Positions 8,337 through 17,927 of a stretch of 64,000 nt of DNA are shown here, piece by piece. Under the pieces are notes generated by a model, which was not told the origin of the DNA, ran no database searches, and was given only the letters and a program-made list of their open reading frames with translations. The stretch spans positions 868,001 to 932,000 of the forward strand of contig NZ_CP041198.1 of the NCBI RefSeq assembly GCF_006517815.1, read 5' to 3'. The first letter of the stretch is position 1; every line of letters begins with the position of its first letter. The DNA comes from Pseudarthrobacter sp. NIBRBAC000502770 (GTDB lineage: Bacteria; Actinomycetota; Actinomycetes; Actinomycetales; Micrococcaceae). The position numbers were made by a program, and so were the translations under genes.

Positions 8337-8352
8337 TGTGAGTAGGGTCACA
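8337..8352. promoter_or_regulatory. Perfect CRP/GlxR consensus site upstream of bkd
   Basis: TGTGAGTAGGGTCACA is an exact TGTGA-N6-TCACA palindrome. It lies in the divergent Lrp-bkd spacer, 94 bases before the chosen bkdA GTG and 13 bases before the alternative ATG at 8365. The site could also affect the Lrp-type gene. Confidence 0.6.
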
Positions 8353-8445
8353 GTATCTGGGGCAATGACGCCCGGAAGGCCGGTGGCAGCCGGAGCCAAA
8401 AGCCCCAAAACCACAGGTCAACGACGTTCGAAGGTTGCGGCAATC

Positions 8446-9615
8446 GTGTCTACAGACCAAACGGGCCATAGCGGCGCAAGTACCCCCGAAAGCGCAGGAA
8501 ATCCTGGTGCAGCCGGGCCGGAGTTCCTCCAGCTGATCACCCCGGCCGGTGAGCGGATCAGCCACCCGGAGTTCGATTTCTGGGTCAGGGACATCACGGA
8601 TGACCAACTGTGCTCCCTCTTCGAGGACATGACCGTCATCCGGCGGATCGATGTTGAGGCCACGGCGCTGCAGCGCCAGGGTGAGCTTGCCCTCTGGCCG
8701 CCACTCCTCGGGCAGGAAGCAGCCCAGATCGGCTCCGGGCGGTCACTGCGCGCAGACGATTTCGTGTTCTCCAGCTACCGGGAGAACGGCGTGGCCTACT
8801 GCCGCGGCGTGGACCTGACGGACCTCCTGCGGGTCTGGCGCGGCAACGCCTCCGGCGGCTGGGATCCCTACAGCATCAACATGGCCACCCCGCAGATCAT
8901 CATCGGCGCCCAGACCCTGCACGCCACCGGCTACGCCATGGGTATCCAGAACGACGGTGCCGACGCCGTGGCCGTCACCTACTTTGGCGACGGTGCCACC
9001 AGCGAGGGCGACGTCAACGAGGCCATGGTGTTCGCGGCCAGCTTCCAGGTCCCGGTGGTGTTCTTCTGCACCAATAACCACTGGGCCATCTCCGAGCCCG
9101 TGCGCCTGCAGTCGCACATCCAGCTCGCGGACCGGGCCGCCGGATTCGGCATTCCCAGCCTCCGGGTGGACGGCAATGACGTCCTGGCGGTCATGGCGGC
9201 CACACGGCTGGCCCTGGACCGGGCGCGCCGCGGCGGCGGCCCCACCTTCATCGAGGCCGTCACCTACCGCATGGGCCCGCACACCACCGCCGATGATCCC
9301 ACCCGTTACCGTGACGCCAACGAGCTGGAGGACTGGGCCGCCAAGGACCCCATTTCCCGGCTGGCCGGCCTGCTGGAGCGGAAGGGGCTGCTGACCGGGG
9401 AACTGCAGCGGCAGGTCAAGGAGAAAGCCGACACCGTCGCAGCGCAGATGCGCCGTGGATGCACCACCATGCCGGAGCCCCAGCCCATGGACATCTTCAA
9501 GCACGTTTACAGCACGCCCAATTCCTGGCTGGAACGCCAGCAGGACCACTATGCAAGGTATTTGGCCTCCTTCGGTGATCCCGCAGGAGCCGTTCAAGAA
9601 GAAGGTGTCCGCTGA
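8446..9615 (+). CDS. bkdA: Branched-chain 2-oxoacid dehydrogenase E1 alpha subunit
   Basis: E1 alpha decarboxylates branched-chain 2-oxoacids (from Leu, Ile, Val) with thiamine diphosphate. The thiamine-binding motif is clear: GDGATSEGDVNEAMVFAASF followed by FFCTNNHWAIS. The YRENG and MGPHTTADDPTRYR segments also match the family. The start is uncertain: GTG 8446 (389 residues) has GAAGG 11 bases upstream, while an in-frame ATG at 8365 adds 27 residues but lacks a good ribosome site. The stop overlaps the E1 beta start by one base, and E2 follows, so the three subunits form a coupled operon. Content and order match the M. tuberculosis Rv2497c-Rv2495c genes. Confidence 0.93.
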   Translation: MSTDQTGHSGASTPESAGNPGAAGPEFLQLITPAGERISHPEFDFWVRDITDDQLCSLFEDMTVIRRIDVEATALQRQGELALWPPLLGQEAAQIGSGRSLRADDFVFSSYRENGVAYCRGVDLTDLLRVWRGNASGGWDPYSINMATPQIIIGAQTLHATGYAMGIQNDGADAVAVTYFGDGATSEGDVNEAMVFAASFQVPVVFFCTNNHWAISEPVRLQSHIQLADRAAGFGIPSLRVDGNDVLAVMAATRLALDRARRGGGPTFIEAVTYRMGPHTTADDPTRYRDANELEDWAAKDPISRLAGLLERKGLLTGELQRQVKEKADTVAAQMRRGCTTMPEPQPMDIFKHVYSTPNSWLERQQDHYARYLASFGDPAGAVQEEGVR

Positions 9616-10625
9616 TGACCCAGTTGACCTTTGCCCGTGCCATTAACGCCGGGCTCCGGAAGTCCCTTGAAAACGACTCCAAGGTGGTTCTCCTCGGGGA
9701 AGACATTGGTGCCCTAGGCGGCGTCTTCCGGGTGACGGACGGGCTGCAGAAGGACTTCGGCACCCACCGGGTGGTGGACACGCCCCTGGCGGAGTCCGCC
9801 ATCGTGGGAACCGCCGTCGGCCTGGCCTATCGCGGCTACCGGCCCGTGGTGGAAATCCAGTTCGACGGGTTTATCTACCCCGCGTTCGACCAGATCGTCA
9901 GCCAGGTGGCCAAGCTGCACTACCGCACCCGGGGGGCAGTCAAGATGCCCATCACCATCAGGGTCCCGTTCGGCGGCGGCATCGGCTCACCCGAGCACCA
10001 TTCCGAGTCCCCGGAAGCGTATTTCACGCATACCTCCGGGCTGCGCGTGGTCACTGTTGCCAACCCGCAGGACGCCTATACCGTCATCCAGCAGGCCATC
10101 GCCTGTGACGATCCCGTCCTGTACTTCGAGCCCAAGCGCCGCTACCACGACAAAGGCGAGGTGGACGAGGGCACCGATCCTGCCTCGGCCCTGCCCATGG
10201 ACAAGGCGCGGGTGCTGACCAACGGCAGTGACGTCACGCTGGTGGCCTACGGGCCGCTGGTCAAGACCGCCCTGGATGCCGCATCCGCGGCAGCGGACGA
10301 GGGCATCACCATTGAAGTCATCGACCTGCGCTCGCTGGCGCCTGTGGACTACGAACCTGTGGTGGCGTCCGTCCGGAAGACCGGGCGCCTGGTGGTCACG
10401 CACGAGGCAGGGCAGTCCGGCGGGCTCGGCGCGGAAGTGGCGGCCAGCATCACCGAGCGGTGCTTCTACCATCTCGAGGCGGCCCCGGTGCGCGTCACGG
10501 GCTTCGACATTCCCTATCCGTATTCCAAGTTGGAAATGCATCACCTGCCGGGCCTGGACCGCATCCTGGACGGCGTGGACCGCGCCCTGGGACGTCCCAA
10601 TTCCCTGAGTGGACTGGAAGGATGA
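9615..10625 (+). CDS. bkdB: Branched-chain 2-oxoacid dehydrogenase E1 beta subunit
   Basis: The 336-residue protein has the transketolase pyrimidine-binding domain (GEDIGALGGVFRVTDGLQKDFG, then DTPLAESAIVGTAVGLAYRG) and the C-terminal transketolase domain (VIDLRSLAPVDYEPVVASVRKTGRLVVTHE). With E1 alpha it forms the heterotetrameric E1. The ATG overlaps the E1 alpha stop by one base; the stop overlaps the E2 start by four. No residues appear to be missing. Confidence 0.95.
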   Translation: MTQLTFARAINAGLRKSLENDSKVVLLGEDIGALGGVFRVTDGLQKDFGTHRVVDTPLAESAIVGTAVGLAYRGYRPVVEIQFDGFIYPAFDQIVSQVAKLHYRTRGAVKMPITIRVPFGGGIGSPEHHSESPEAYFTHTSGLRVVTVANPQDAYTVIQQAIACDDPVLYFEPKRRYHDKGEVDEGTDPASALPMDKARVLTNGSDVTLVAYGPLVKTALDAASAAADEGITIEVIDLRSLAPVDYEPVVASVRKTGRLVVTHEAGQSGGLGAEVAASITERCFYHLEAAPVRVTGFDIPYPYSKLEMHHLPGLDRILDGVDRALGRPNSLSGLEG

Positions 10626-12028
10626 GCGCCACCATGATCAAGGAATTCCGTCTCCCGGACCTGGGCGAGGGACTTACAGAATCCGAAATCCTCAGCTGGA
10701 AAGTGGACGTTGGCGACACCGTCAGCCTGAACCAGGTCATCGCCGAAGTGGAAACCGCCAAGGCCGTGGTGGAGCTTCCCTCGCCGTTCGCCGGGGTCAT
10801 CAAGGAACTTCACGAACAACCCGGTTCCGTCGTGGAGGTGGGCAAGCCGATTGTCTCCTTTGAGGTGGCGGACGACGCCGGCGCCCCACCTTCGGCGCCG
10901 TCCGGCGCCGCGGGCACGGGGTCCGGGGAGACCGTGGCGGAGACGCCGAAACGGGAACCTAACCTCGTGGGGTACGGGGCCGTCGTCGAAGGTTCCGGCC
11001 GCCCCACGCGCCGGGCGCGGACGTTTGCCCCAGTGGTTGGGCCTGCCGAACCCAAGCATTCGGTGGTTGATCCTGCCGAACCCAAGCCTGTCGCAACCGG
11101 TCCTGCTGAAACGCCGCCCGCTGACAGCGGGCGAGCCGAACGTCCCCGGTCCACGCCTCCTGTCCGCAAACTGGCCAAGGACCTGGGGCTGGACCTCGCA
11201 CAGGTTCCGGGGACCGGTCCCGGCGGACTGATCACGCGGGAGGACGTGCAGGAGTTTTCCGGCCACGCCGCGGAACCTGACCCGCAGCAGCGGCGGGAAT
11301 CGTCTTCAGCTGGAGCCGGGACGGGGGAGCGGGAAACCCGGACGCCCATCAAGGGGGTGCGTAAGCACACCGCTGCCGCCATGGTGCAGAGCGCCTTCAC
11401 CGCGCCCCATGCCACGGAGTTCCTGACCGTGGACGTCACACCGAGCCTTGACCTCCTGGCCAAGCTCAAGACCAGCCGGGAATTCTCGGGAATCAAGCTG
11501 ACCCCGTTGACGCTTGCCGCCAAAGCCGTCCTGATCGCCCTGGGGCGGAATCCGGCGCTGAACTCCCGCTGGGACGAAGAAAACCAGGAGATCGTCACCT
11601 TCAACTACGTGAACCTGGGCATCGCCGCCGCCACGCCGCGCGGGCTAATGGTTCCCAATATCAAGGACGCCCACGCCCTGCCCTTCCCGCGGCTGGCGCA
11701 GGAGCTCACGGCGCTCGCCGACACCGCACGGGCGGGCAAGACCACGCCGGCTGACCTGTCCGGCGGCACAATCTCCATCACCAATATCGGCGTCTTCGGC
11801 ATCGACGCCGGTACCCCTATCCTCAACCCCGGGGAGGCAGCGATCCTTGGCCTCGGAGCGGTCCGGACCATGCCATGGGAATACCGGGGCGAGGTGGCGC
11901 TGCGCCAGGTGGTCACGCTGAGCCTGTCCTTCGACCACCGCCTGGTGGATGGGGAGCAGGGTTCCCGGTTCCTGGCGGACGTGGGAGCCATCCTGGCCGA
12001 ACCCGGCATGGTACTCACCATGGTCTAG
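10622..12028 (+). CDS. bkdC: Dihydrolipoamide acyltransferase E2 of the branched-chain complex
   Basis: The 468-residue protein has one N-terminal lipoyl domain (about 5-82; lipoyl lysine K47 in VETAKAVVE). A low-complexity linker follows, with three PAEP-type repeats (about 140-165). The E1/E3-binding domain is at about 178-213 (VRKLAKDLGLDLAQVPGTGPGG), and the catalytic acyltransferase domain ends in SFDHRLVDGEQG (H439). It transfers the acyl group from E1 to CoA. No E3 (lipoamide dehydrogenase) gene is present here, so E3 is presumably shared with other complexes and encoded elsewhere. A strong bidirectional hairpin follows the stop. Confidence 0.95.
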   Translation: MSATMIKEFRLPDLGEGLTESEILSWKVDVGDTVSLNQVIAEVETAKAVVELPSPFAGVIKELHEQPGSVVEVGKPIVSFEVADDAGAPPSAPSGAAGTGSGETVAETPKREPNLVGYGAVVEGSGRPTRRARTFAPVVGPAEPKHSVVDPAEPKPVATGPAETPPADSGRAERPRSTPPVRKLAKDLGLDLAQVPGTGPGGLITREDVQEFSGHAAEPDPQQRRESSSAGAGTGERETRTPIKGVRKHTAAAMVQSAFTAPHATEFLTVDVTPSLDLLAKLKTSREFSGIKLTPLTLAAKAVLIALGRNPALNSRWDEENQEIVTFNYVNLGIAAATPRGLMVPNIKDAHALPFPRLAQELTALADTARAGKTTPADLSGGTISITNIGVFGIDAGTPILNPGEAAILGLGAVRTMPWEYRGEVALRQVVTLSLSFDHRLVDGEQGSRFLADVGAILAEPGMVLTMV

Positions 12029-12034
12029 CGGAGT

Positions 12035-12089
12035 CCGCACCACCGGCCCCGGCCCGCACAAGCGGTGCTGCCCGGGGCCGGTGGTGCGG
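12035..12089. terminator. 18-bp-stem hairpin between convergent bkdC and TetR gene
   Basis: CCGCACCACCGGCCCCGG at 12035-12052 pairs perfectly with its complement at 12072-12089 around a 19-base loop. There is no T-run. It lies between convergent genes and probably ends both transcripts. Confidence 0.65.
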
Positions 12090-12122
12090 CCGCCGGCCGT
12101 TGGTGTCCGGTGGGCGGTTGGG

Positions 12123-12761
12123 TCAGGCCGAGGGCACGGTCAGGGCGGCCATGGCCATGGCCTCCAGGAGGGGCCGCGCGGTCCTCGAGGCCATCCGGCG
12201 GCCATGGCTGCGAACGGAGTGCGGGGTGGAATTGATCAGCCCGAACGTGGCATGGGCCCGCATCCGCAGGTCCGAAACGTCGGTATCGGGATGGATCCGC
12301 GCCAGGACGTCCACCCAGATTTCCACGTAGCTGCGCTGGAGCGTCCGCACGGCCAGCTGGTCCTGCTCCGACAGGTTCGGAAGATCCCGGTCCTGCACCC
12401 GGATCACGTCCGGCTTGCCGAGGGCGAAGTTGACCTGGAACTCCACCAGCTGCCGCAGTGCGGCCATGGGGTCGGCCGTGCGCTCCACGACCTGCCGCCC
12501 GCCGTCGAGCAGTTCCTGGCTCACGGTGACCAGCAGGCCGGCCAGGACTGCCTGCTTACCGGAAAAGTGGCGGTACACGGCAGGTCCGCTGACACCCGCA
12601 GCCGCGCCAAGGTCTTCCAGTGAAACCCGGTTGAAGCCGTTGGCCGCGAACAGTGAGGCGGCAGCGGAGAGCAACGCCTGACGCCGGTTCTCCTTGGCCT
12701 TGCCGCGCTGGGTGGTGGGGGCCTGGGCGGCAGGGGCCGGCTGCGCGGTATTGCTGGACAC
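12123..12761 (-). CDS. TetR family regulator of the leucine-catabolism operon (BkaR-like)
   Basis: The 212-residue protein has an N-terminal TetR helix-turn-helix (about 25-75: RRQALLSAAASLFAANGF, SLEDLGAAAGVSGPAVYRHF) and a ligand-binding C-terminal domain. The GTG at 12761 is chosen because GGAGG lies seven bases upstream. A longer reading from 12842 has no ribosome site and would translate the 25-bp repeat of the spacer. It is divergent from the carboxylase operon, as the TetR regulator Rv2506 (BkaR) is in M. tuberculosis. It probably represses that operon and itself, with an acyl-CoA as inducer (inferred). Confidence 0.88.
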   Translation of the reverse strand: MSSNTAQPAPAAQAPTTQRGKAKENRRQALLSAAASLFAANGFNRVSLEDLGAAAGVSGPAVYRHFSGKQAVLAGLLVTVSQELLDGGRQVVERTADPMAALRQLVEFQVNFALGKPDVIRVQDRDLPNLSEQDQLAVRTLQRSYVEIWVDVLARIHPDTDVSDLRMRAHATFGLINSTPHSVRSHGRRMASRTARPLLEAMAMAALTVPSA

Positions 12762-12797
12762 TTTTCCTCCTTGGGCCGTCCCAGAGTCTAGCAACGC

Positions 12798-12847
12798 GAT
12801 GCTGTGTTGGACATCACAGTTAGATGCTGTGTTGGACATCACAGTTA
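12798..12847. repeat. Perfect 25-bp tandem duplication with CRP-like sites
   Basis: Bases 12798-12822 and 12823-12847 are identical. Each copy contains TGTGTTGGACATCACA (12803-12818 and 12828-12843), which matches TGTGA-N6-TCACA at nine of ten positions. The duplication lies just upstream of the TetR gene and upstream of the divergent carboxylase operon. Confidence 0.85.
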
Positions 12848-12852
12848 ATCGA

Positions 12853-12884
12853 GACTAACCTGAATTTCAGTTATTAGTCACTAA
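12853..12884. promoter_or_regulatory. Candidate TetR operator with repeated ACTAA half-sites
   Basis: TTAGTCACTAA (12874-12884) is a perfect palindrome around a central C. GACTAA at 12853-12858 forms a second inverted pair with TTAGTC at 12874-12879. The cluster lies between the divergent TetR gene and the carboxylase operon, about 50 bases before the latter's start. Confidence 0.5.
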
Positions 12885-12933
12885 CCGAGTTGGCCTTCAT
12901 GGCCGCCCGGACCCACTTTAGGACGGAGCCTCG

Positions 12934-14541
12934 ATGGAGACCCTGGCCACCCGGCTCGACCCGGCAAGCGAGTCCTTCCGCGCCAACCGGGAGGAACAGT
13001 CATCGCTCGCGGGAGAGCTGCGGAAGAAGCTGGCGGATGCTGCACTGGGCGGCCCCCGGAAGTCGCGGGACCGCCACGTGGCCCGGGGCAAGCTGCTGCC
13101 GCGGGACCGGATCGACCAGCTCCTCGATGACGGCAGCCCTTTCCTCGAAATCGCCCCGCTCGCCGCCAACGGCATGTACGGCGGCGACGCTCCCGGCGCC
13201 GGGGTCATCGCCGGGATCGGCCTGGTGCACGGCCGGCAGGTCCTGGTCATCTCCAACGACGCCACCGTCAAGGGCGGCACCTACTACCCCATGACGGTGA
13301 AGAAGCACCTCCGCGCCCAGGAGATCGCCCTGGAAAACAGGCTGCCCTGCATCTACCTGGTCGATTCAGGCGGGGCCTTCCTCCCCATGCAGGACGAGGT
13401 CTTCCCGGACAAGGACCACTTTGGCCGGATCTTCTACAACCAGGCACGCCTGTCCGCCGCCAAGATTCCGCAGCTCGCCGCCGTCATGGGGTCCTGCACC
13501 GCCGGCGGAGCCTACGTCCCCGCCATGAGCGATGAAACCGTCATTGTCCGGAACCAGGGCACCATCTTCCTGGGCGGGCCGCCACTGGTAAAGGCAGCCA
13601 TCGGTGAAATCGTCACCGCCGAGGAACTGGGCGGGGGCGAGGTGCACTCGAAAATCTCCGGAGTCACCGACCATCTGGCAGAAAACGACGAACACGCCCT
13701 GCAGATCATCAGGGACATCGTTGCCACCCTCCCGCCGCCGGCCGCGCCGGCCTGGCAGGTGGAACCCGGCGTCGAACCGGCCGTGGACCCGGAAGGGCTC
13801 TACGGCGCCGTGCCCACGGACGTCAACGCCCCCTACGACGTCCACGAGGTCATTGCCCGCCTGGTGGACGGCAGCAAGTTCCACGAATTCAAGAAGGATT
13901 ACGGCACCACCCTGGTTACCGGATTCGCCCGGATTGACGGACACCCTGTAGGGATCGTGGCCAACAACGGCGTGCTGTTCAGCGAGTCCTCGCTCAAGGG
14001 TGCGCATTTCATTGAACTCTGCGACCAGCGCGGCATCCCGCTGCTCTTCCTGCAGAACATCTCCGGCTTCATGGTGGGCAGGGACGCCGAGCAGGGCGGC
14101 ATCGCCAAGAACGGTGCCAAGATGGTGACCGCCGTCGCCACCGCCCGCGTCCCCAAACTGACGGTGGTCATTGGCGGCTCCTTCGGCGCGGGAAACTACT
14201 CCATGTGCGGACGGGCCTATTCCCCGCGGTTCCTGTGGATGTGGCCGGCCGCGCGGATCTCGGTGATGGGCGGCAACCAGGCAGCCAGCGTGCTGGCCAC
14301 CGTCAAACGGGACCAGTACGAAGCCGCAGGGGAGGAATGGGCTGCCGGGGACGAGGAAGCCTTCAAGGCGCCCATCCGCCGGCAGTACGAGGACCAGGGC
14401 AGTCCCTACTACTCAACCGCCCGGCTGTGGGACGACGGCGTCATTGACCCGGCCGATACCCGCACCGTCCTGGGCCTGGCGCTCGACGTCGTCTCCCGCA
14501 CCCCCTTGCCGGAGACTTCCTTCGGCCTCTTCCGGATGTGA
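12934..14541 (+). CDS. accD1: Acyl-CoA (methylcrotonyl-CoA type) carboxylase beta subunit
   Basis: The 535-residue carboxyltransferase subunit has the N-terminal half with the acyl-CoA-binding segment [16 protein letters not shown] and the C-terminal half with [30 protein letters not shown] and [24 protein letters not shown]. These are typical of 3-methylcrotonyl-CoA carboxylase and of mycobacterial AccD1. It transfers CO2 from carboxybiotin to 3-methylcrotonyl-CoA in leucine breakdown. GGAG precedes the ATG by 6 bases. It is the first gene of an eight-base-spaced pair with the biotin-carrying alpha subunit and heads a seven-gene operon. Confidence 0.93.
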   Translation: METLATRLDPASESFRANREEQSSLAGELRKKLADAALGGPRKSRDRHVARGKLLPRDRIDQLLDDGSPFLEIAPLAANGMYGGDAPGAGVIAGIGLVHGRQVLVISNDATVKGGTYYPMTVKKHLRAQEIALENRLPCIYLVDSGGAFLPMQDEVFPDKDHFGRIFYNQARLSAAKIPQLAAVMGSCTAGGAYVPAMSDETVIVRNQGTIFLGGPPLVKAAIGEIVTAEELGGGEVHSKISGVTDHLAENDEHALQIIRDIVATLPPPAAPAWQVEPGVEPAVDPEGLYGAVPTDVNAPYDVHEVIARLVDGSKFHEFKKDYGTTLVTGFARIDGHPVGIVANNGVLFSESSLKGAHFIELCDQRGIPLLFLQNISGFMVGRDAEQGGIAKNGAKMVTAVATARVPKLTVVIGGSFGAGNYSMCGRAYSPRFLWMWPAARISVMGGNQAASVLATVKRDQYEAAGEEWAAGDEEAFKAPIRRQYEDQGSPYYSTARLWDDGVIDPADTRTVLGLALDVVSRTPLPETSFGLFRM

Positions 14542-14548
14542 GCCAGCA

Positions 14549-16744
14549 ATGACCATGCAGACCAACACCGCAACGCAGCGGTTCGCCGCAGGCACGCCGG
14601 TCGGTGAAGCCGTTAGCGCGGAAACCGGCGGCGCACCCCTCTTCAGCACCGTCCTGGTGGCCAACCGGGGGGAAATCGCCTGCCGCGTCATCCGCACGCT
14701 GCGCGCGCTGGGAATCCGATCGGTGGCCGTTTACAGCGATGCCGATGCCGGCGCCCGCCACGTCCGTGAAGCTGACACAGCCTTACGCATCGGCCCGGCA
14801 GCGGCAACCGAAAGCTACCTCAGCATCGACGCCATCCTTGAGGCCTGCCGGCAGTCCGGGGCGGAAGCGGTCCACCCCGGCTACGGCTTCCTGAGCGAGA
14901 ATGCGGACTTCGCCCGTGCCCTCGAGAAGGCCGGCATAGCGTTCATAGGTCCCGGCGTGGACGCGCTGAATGTGATGGGCGACAAGATCCGCGCCAAAAA
15001 CCACGTGGCAGGCTACTCCGTGCCGGTAGTCCCCGGCATCGCCAGGCCCGGCATGACGGACAGTGAGCTCGAGGAGGCCGCCGGCGCCGTCGGCTTCCCG
15101 CTTCTCATCAAGCCCTCCGCCGGTGGCGGCGGGAAAGGCATGCACGTGGTGGAGAAGCCGGCGGACCTGCCCGCCGCCCTGGCCACCGCACGGCGGGTGG
15201 CCGCCGCCGCTTTTGGTGACGACACCCTCTTCCTGGAGCGGCTGGTGACCACACCACGGCATATCGAAGTCCAGGTCCTCGCGGACGGCCACGGCAATGT
15301 CATCCACCTGGGCGAACGCGAATGCTCCCTGCAGCGGCGGCACCAGAAGGTCATCGAGGAAGCCCCCTCGCCCCTGCTGGAGGGCCTGCCGAACGGTGCG
15401 GACGTGCGTGCGCGGATCGGCGAGGCCGCCTGCAACGCCGCCCGCAGCGTGAACTACACGGGGGCCGGAACCGTGGAGTTCCTGGTCTCGGACAATGCGC
15501 CGGATGAGTTCTTCTTCATGGAGATGAACACCCGGCTGCAGGTGGAGCACCCCGTCACGGAAATGGTGACGGGCGTCGACCTGGTGGAATGGCAGGTGCG
15601 GATCGCCGCCGGTGAGCCGCTCACCATCCGGCAGGCCGACGTCGGGCTTTCCGGCCACGCGGTGGAGGCCCGCGTCTACGCCGAGGTGCCGGAAAAGAAC
15701 TTCCTCCCATCCACCGGGACGGTGCTCCGGCTGGCCGAGCTGCCACCTGCGGACGACGGCCGGGTCCGGGTGGATTCCTCGCTGCTGGAAGGGCTGGAGC
15801 TCTCCGCCAACTATGACCCCATGATTTCCAAGGTCATCGCCTGGGGCGGAGACCGTGCAGAAGCCTTGGAAACCCTGGACAAGGCGCTGGCCGGGTACAC
15901 GGCACTGGGCATCGAGACCAACGTCGAGTACCTGCGGCTCCTGCTCAGCGATCCCGATGTCCGGGCCGGGCTACTGGACACCGGACTGATCGAACGGAAG
16001 ATGCCGGCGCTGGAATTCAGGCGCATTGGCGATCACGAACTGGTGGCTGCAGCGCTGTACTCACTCGCACAGGAGGATGGGAACCATCCCACTCCCGCCC
16101 GCGGACCGTGGCACTACAGGAGCAGCTGGCGGCTGGGGGCACCGGCGCCCCGCCGGATCAGCCTGGGAACGCCCGACGGCGGGGTGGCCACCGTTGCGGT
16201 GACGGATAGTCCGACTGGTGGAGGCACAGCCGTGGCCGCCGTCAACGGGGGCGCGCCGCAGGAAGCGTCGCTGCGCAGGGCGGAAGACGGCAGCGCAGTC
16301 CTTACCCTTGGCGGGGCAGCCCGGGAGTACCGGGTGGCCGTGGCCCCCGGGCAGATCTTCCTCGGCAGCGGCGGCTGGTCCTGCCGGCTGGAACTCCTCA
16401 CCCGGGAAGCCCGGCTGGAGCGGGTCCTCGCAGCAGTCCAGCGACAGGAAGGTGCCGCCGATCCCGAGGTGCGCTCGCCGATGCCCGGAACCGTCGTGGC
16501 GGTCCCGGTCAACGACGGAGATGCGGTGGAAGCGGGGGAAGTCCTGGTGTCCGTCGAGGCCATGAAGATGGAACACCACCTGGTGGCCCCCCTTGCCGGC
16601 ACCGTCCACCTGACCGCCCGTACCGGTGACCTTGTCAAGGCCGACCAGATCCTGGCCACCATCCACCCCGCGGATGCGGAACCCGCACACACCGACGCAG
16701 ACACCGTTACAGGCGAAGCTGCAGAACAAGGCGAAGGAGCCTGA
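14549..16744 (+). CDS. accA1: Biotin carboxylase/biotin carrier alpha subunit of acyl-CoA carboxylase
   Basis: The 731-residue protein begins with a biotin carboxylase domain ([35 protein letters not shown]-grasp loop [27 protein letters not shown]). It ends in a biotinyl domain with [10 protein letters not shown], the biotinylated lysine being K673. It carboxylates its own biotin with ATP and bicarbonate and pairs with the upstream beta subunit. The ATG at 14549 begins seven bases after the beta stop, and the acyl-CoA dehydrogenase follows two bases after its stop. About 30 residues precede the carboxylase domain; a later start cannot be excluded. Confidence 0.93.
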   Translation: MTMQTNTATQRFAAGTPVGEAVSAETGGAPLFSTVLVANRGEIACRVIRTLRALGIRSVAVYSDADAGARHVREADTALRIGPAAATESYLSIDAILEACRQSGAEAVHPGYGFLSENADFARALEKAGIAFIGPGVDALNVMGDKIRAKNHVAGYSVPVVPGIARPGMTDSELEEAAGAVGFPLLIKPSAGGGGKGMHVVEKPADLPAALATARRVAAAAFGDDTLFLERLVTTPRHIEVQVLADGHGNVIHLGERECSLQRRHQKVIEEAPSPLLEGLPNGADVRARIGEAACNAARSVNYTGAGTVEFLVSDNAPDEFFFMEMNTRLQVEHPVTEMVTGVDLVEWQVRIAAGEPLTIRQADVGLSGHAVEARVYAEVPEKNFLPSTGTVLRLAELPPADDGRVRVDSSLLEGLELSANYDPMISKVIAWGGDRAEALETLDKALAGYTALGIETNVEYLRLLLSDPDVRAGLLDTGLIERKMPALEFRRIGDHELVAAALYSLAQEDGNHPTPARGPWHYRSSWRLGAPAPRRISLGTPDGGVATVAVTDSPTGGGTAVAAVNGGAPQEASLRRAEDGSAVLTLGGAAREYRVAVAPGQIFLGSGGWSCRLELLTREARLERVLAAVQRQEGAADPEVRSPMPGTVVAVPVNDGDAVEAGEVLVSVEAMKMEHHLVAPLAGTVHLTARTGDLVKADQILATIHPADAEPAHTDADTVTGEAAEQGEGA

Positions 16745-16746
16745 CC

Positions 16747-17910
16747 ATGACCGGTTTTGAACTCACCGAGGAATACCAGGACCTCAGCGACACCGTCCGC
16801 GACTTCGCGGACAACGTCGTGGCCCCGGTGTCCGCCAAACACGACGAAGAGCACAGCTTCCCCTATAAAGTGGTGAAGCAGATGGCGGAAATGGGCCTGT
16901 TCGGGCTGCCGTTCCCCGAGGAATACGGCGGAATGGGCGGGGACTACTTCGCCCTGGCGCTCGCACTGGAACAGCTTGGCCGGGTGGACCAGTCTGTCGC
17001 CATCACCCTGGAGGCGGGCGTGTCCCTCGGTGCCATGCCGGTGTACCGGTTCGGTACGGATGCGCAGAAACAGGAATGGCTGCCCATGCTGGCGTCCGGC
17101 CAGGCGCTCGCCGGGTTCGGGCTCACCGAGCCGGAGGCCGGCTCGGATGCCGGCGGCACCAAGACCCACGCCCGGCGGGAGGACGGCCAGTGGGTGATCA
17201 ACGGGAACAAGGAATTCATCACCAACTCCGGAACCGACATCACCCGTCTGGTCACCGTCACCGCCGTCACCGGACAGCAGGAACGCCCCGACGGCAGCAT
17301 CAAGAAGGACATCTCCACCATCCTGGTCCCCACCGACACGCCCGGTTTCAAGGCGGAAAAGCCCTACAACAAGGTGGGCTGGAACGCCTCGGACACCCAC
17401 CCCCTCACCCTGAAGGACGTCCGGGTGCCGGAGGAAAACCTGCTGGGGACCGAGGGGCGCGGGTACGCCAACTTCCTGTCCATCCTGGACGAGGGCCGGA
17501 TTGCCATCGCCGCCCTGGCCACCGGTGCCGCGCAGGGCTGCGTTGACCAGTCCGTCAAGTATGCCCGCGAACGCCGGGCTTTCGGCCACGAAATCGGCAA
17601 GTACCAGGCCATCTCCTTCAAGATCGCCCGGATGGAGGCCCGCGCCCACACCGCCCGCCTGGCGTACTACGACGCGGCCGCCCGGATGCTTGCCGGCAAG
17701 CCGTTCAAGACCCAGGCGGCCATCGCTAAGATGGTCGCAGGCGAGGCAGCCATGGACAATGCGCGGGATGCCACCCAGGTATTCGGCGGCTATGGCTTCA
17801 TCAACGAGTTCACCGTGGCGCGCCACTACCGCGACTCCAAGATCCTTGAAGTGGGGGAGGGCACCACGGAGGTCCAGCTGATGCTGATTGCCCGCGAACT
17901 GGGACTCTAG
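16747..17910 (+). CDS. Acyl-CoA dehydrogenase, isovaleryl-CoA type
   Basis: The 387-residue flavoprotein has family motifs [36 protein letters not shown] and, near the C-terminus, [20 protein letters not shown]. It oxidises an acyl-CoA at the alpha-beta bond, passing electrons to an electron-transfer flavoprotein. Its place between the carboxylase and the CoA transferase, matching fadE19 (Rv2500c), makes isovaleryl-CoA the most likely substrate, giving the 3-methylcrotonyl-CoA used by the carboxylase. An alternative is another branched short-chain acyl-CoA. Confidence 0.9.
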   Translation: MTGFELTEEYQDLSDTVRDFADNVVAPVSAKHDEEHSFPYKVVKQMAEMGLFGLPFPEEYGGMGGDYFALALALEQLGRVDQSVAITLEAGVSLGAMPVYRFGTDAQKQEWLPMLASGQALAGFGLTEPEAGSDAGGTKTHARREDGQWVINGNKEFITNSGTDITRLVTVTAVTGQQERPDGSIKKDISTILVPTDTPGFKAEKPYNKVGWNASDTHPLTLKDVRVPEENLLGTEGRGYANFLSILDEGRIAIAALATGAAQGCVDQSVKYARERRAFGHEIGKYQAISFKIARMEARAHTARLAYYDAAARMLAGKPFKTQAAIAKMVAGEAAMDNARDATQVFGGYGFINEFTVARHYRDSKILEVGEGTTEVQLMLIARELGL

Positions 17911-17927
17911 CCGGCCCGAAAGGATCA

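Noticed and set aside
12762-12842. N-terminal extension of the TetR-type protein (27 residues)
   Set aside because: It would translate the 25-bp tandem repeat, has no ribosome site, and a GTG with GGAGG upstream lies at the normal family start.
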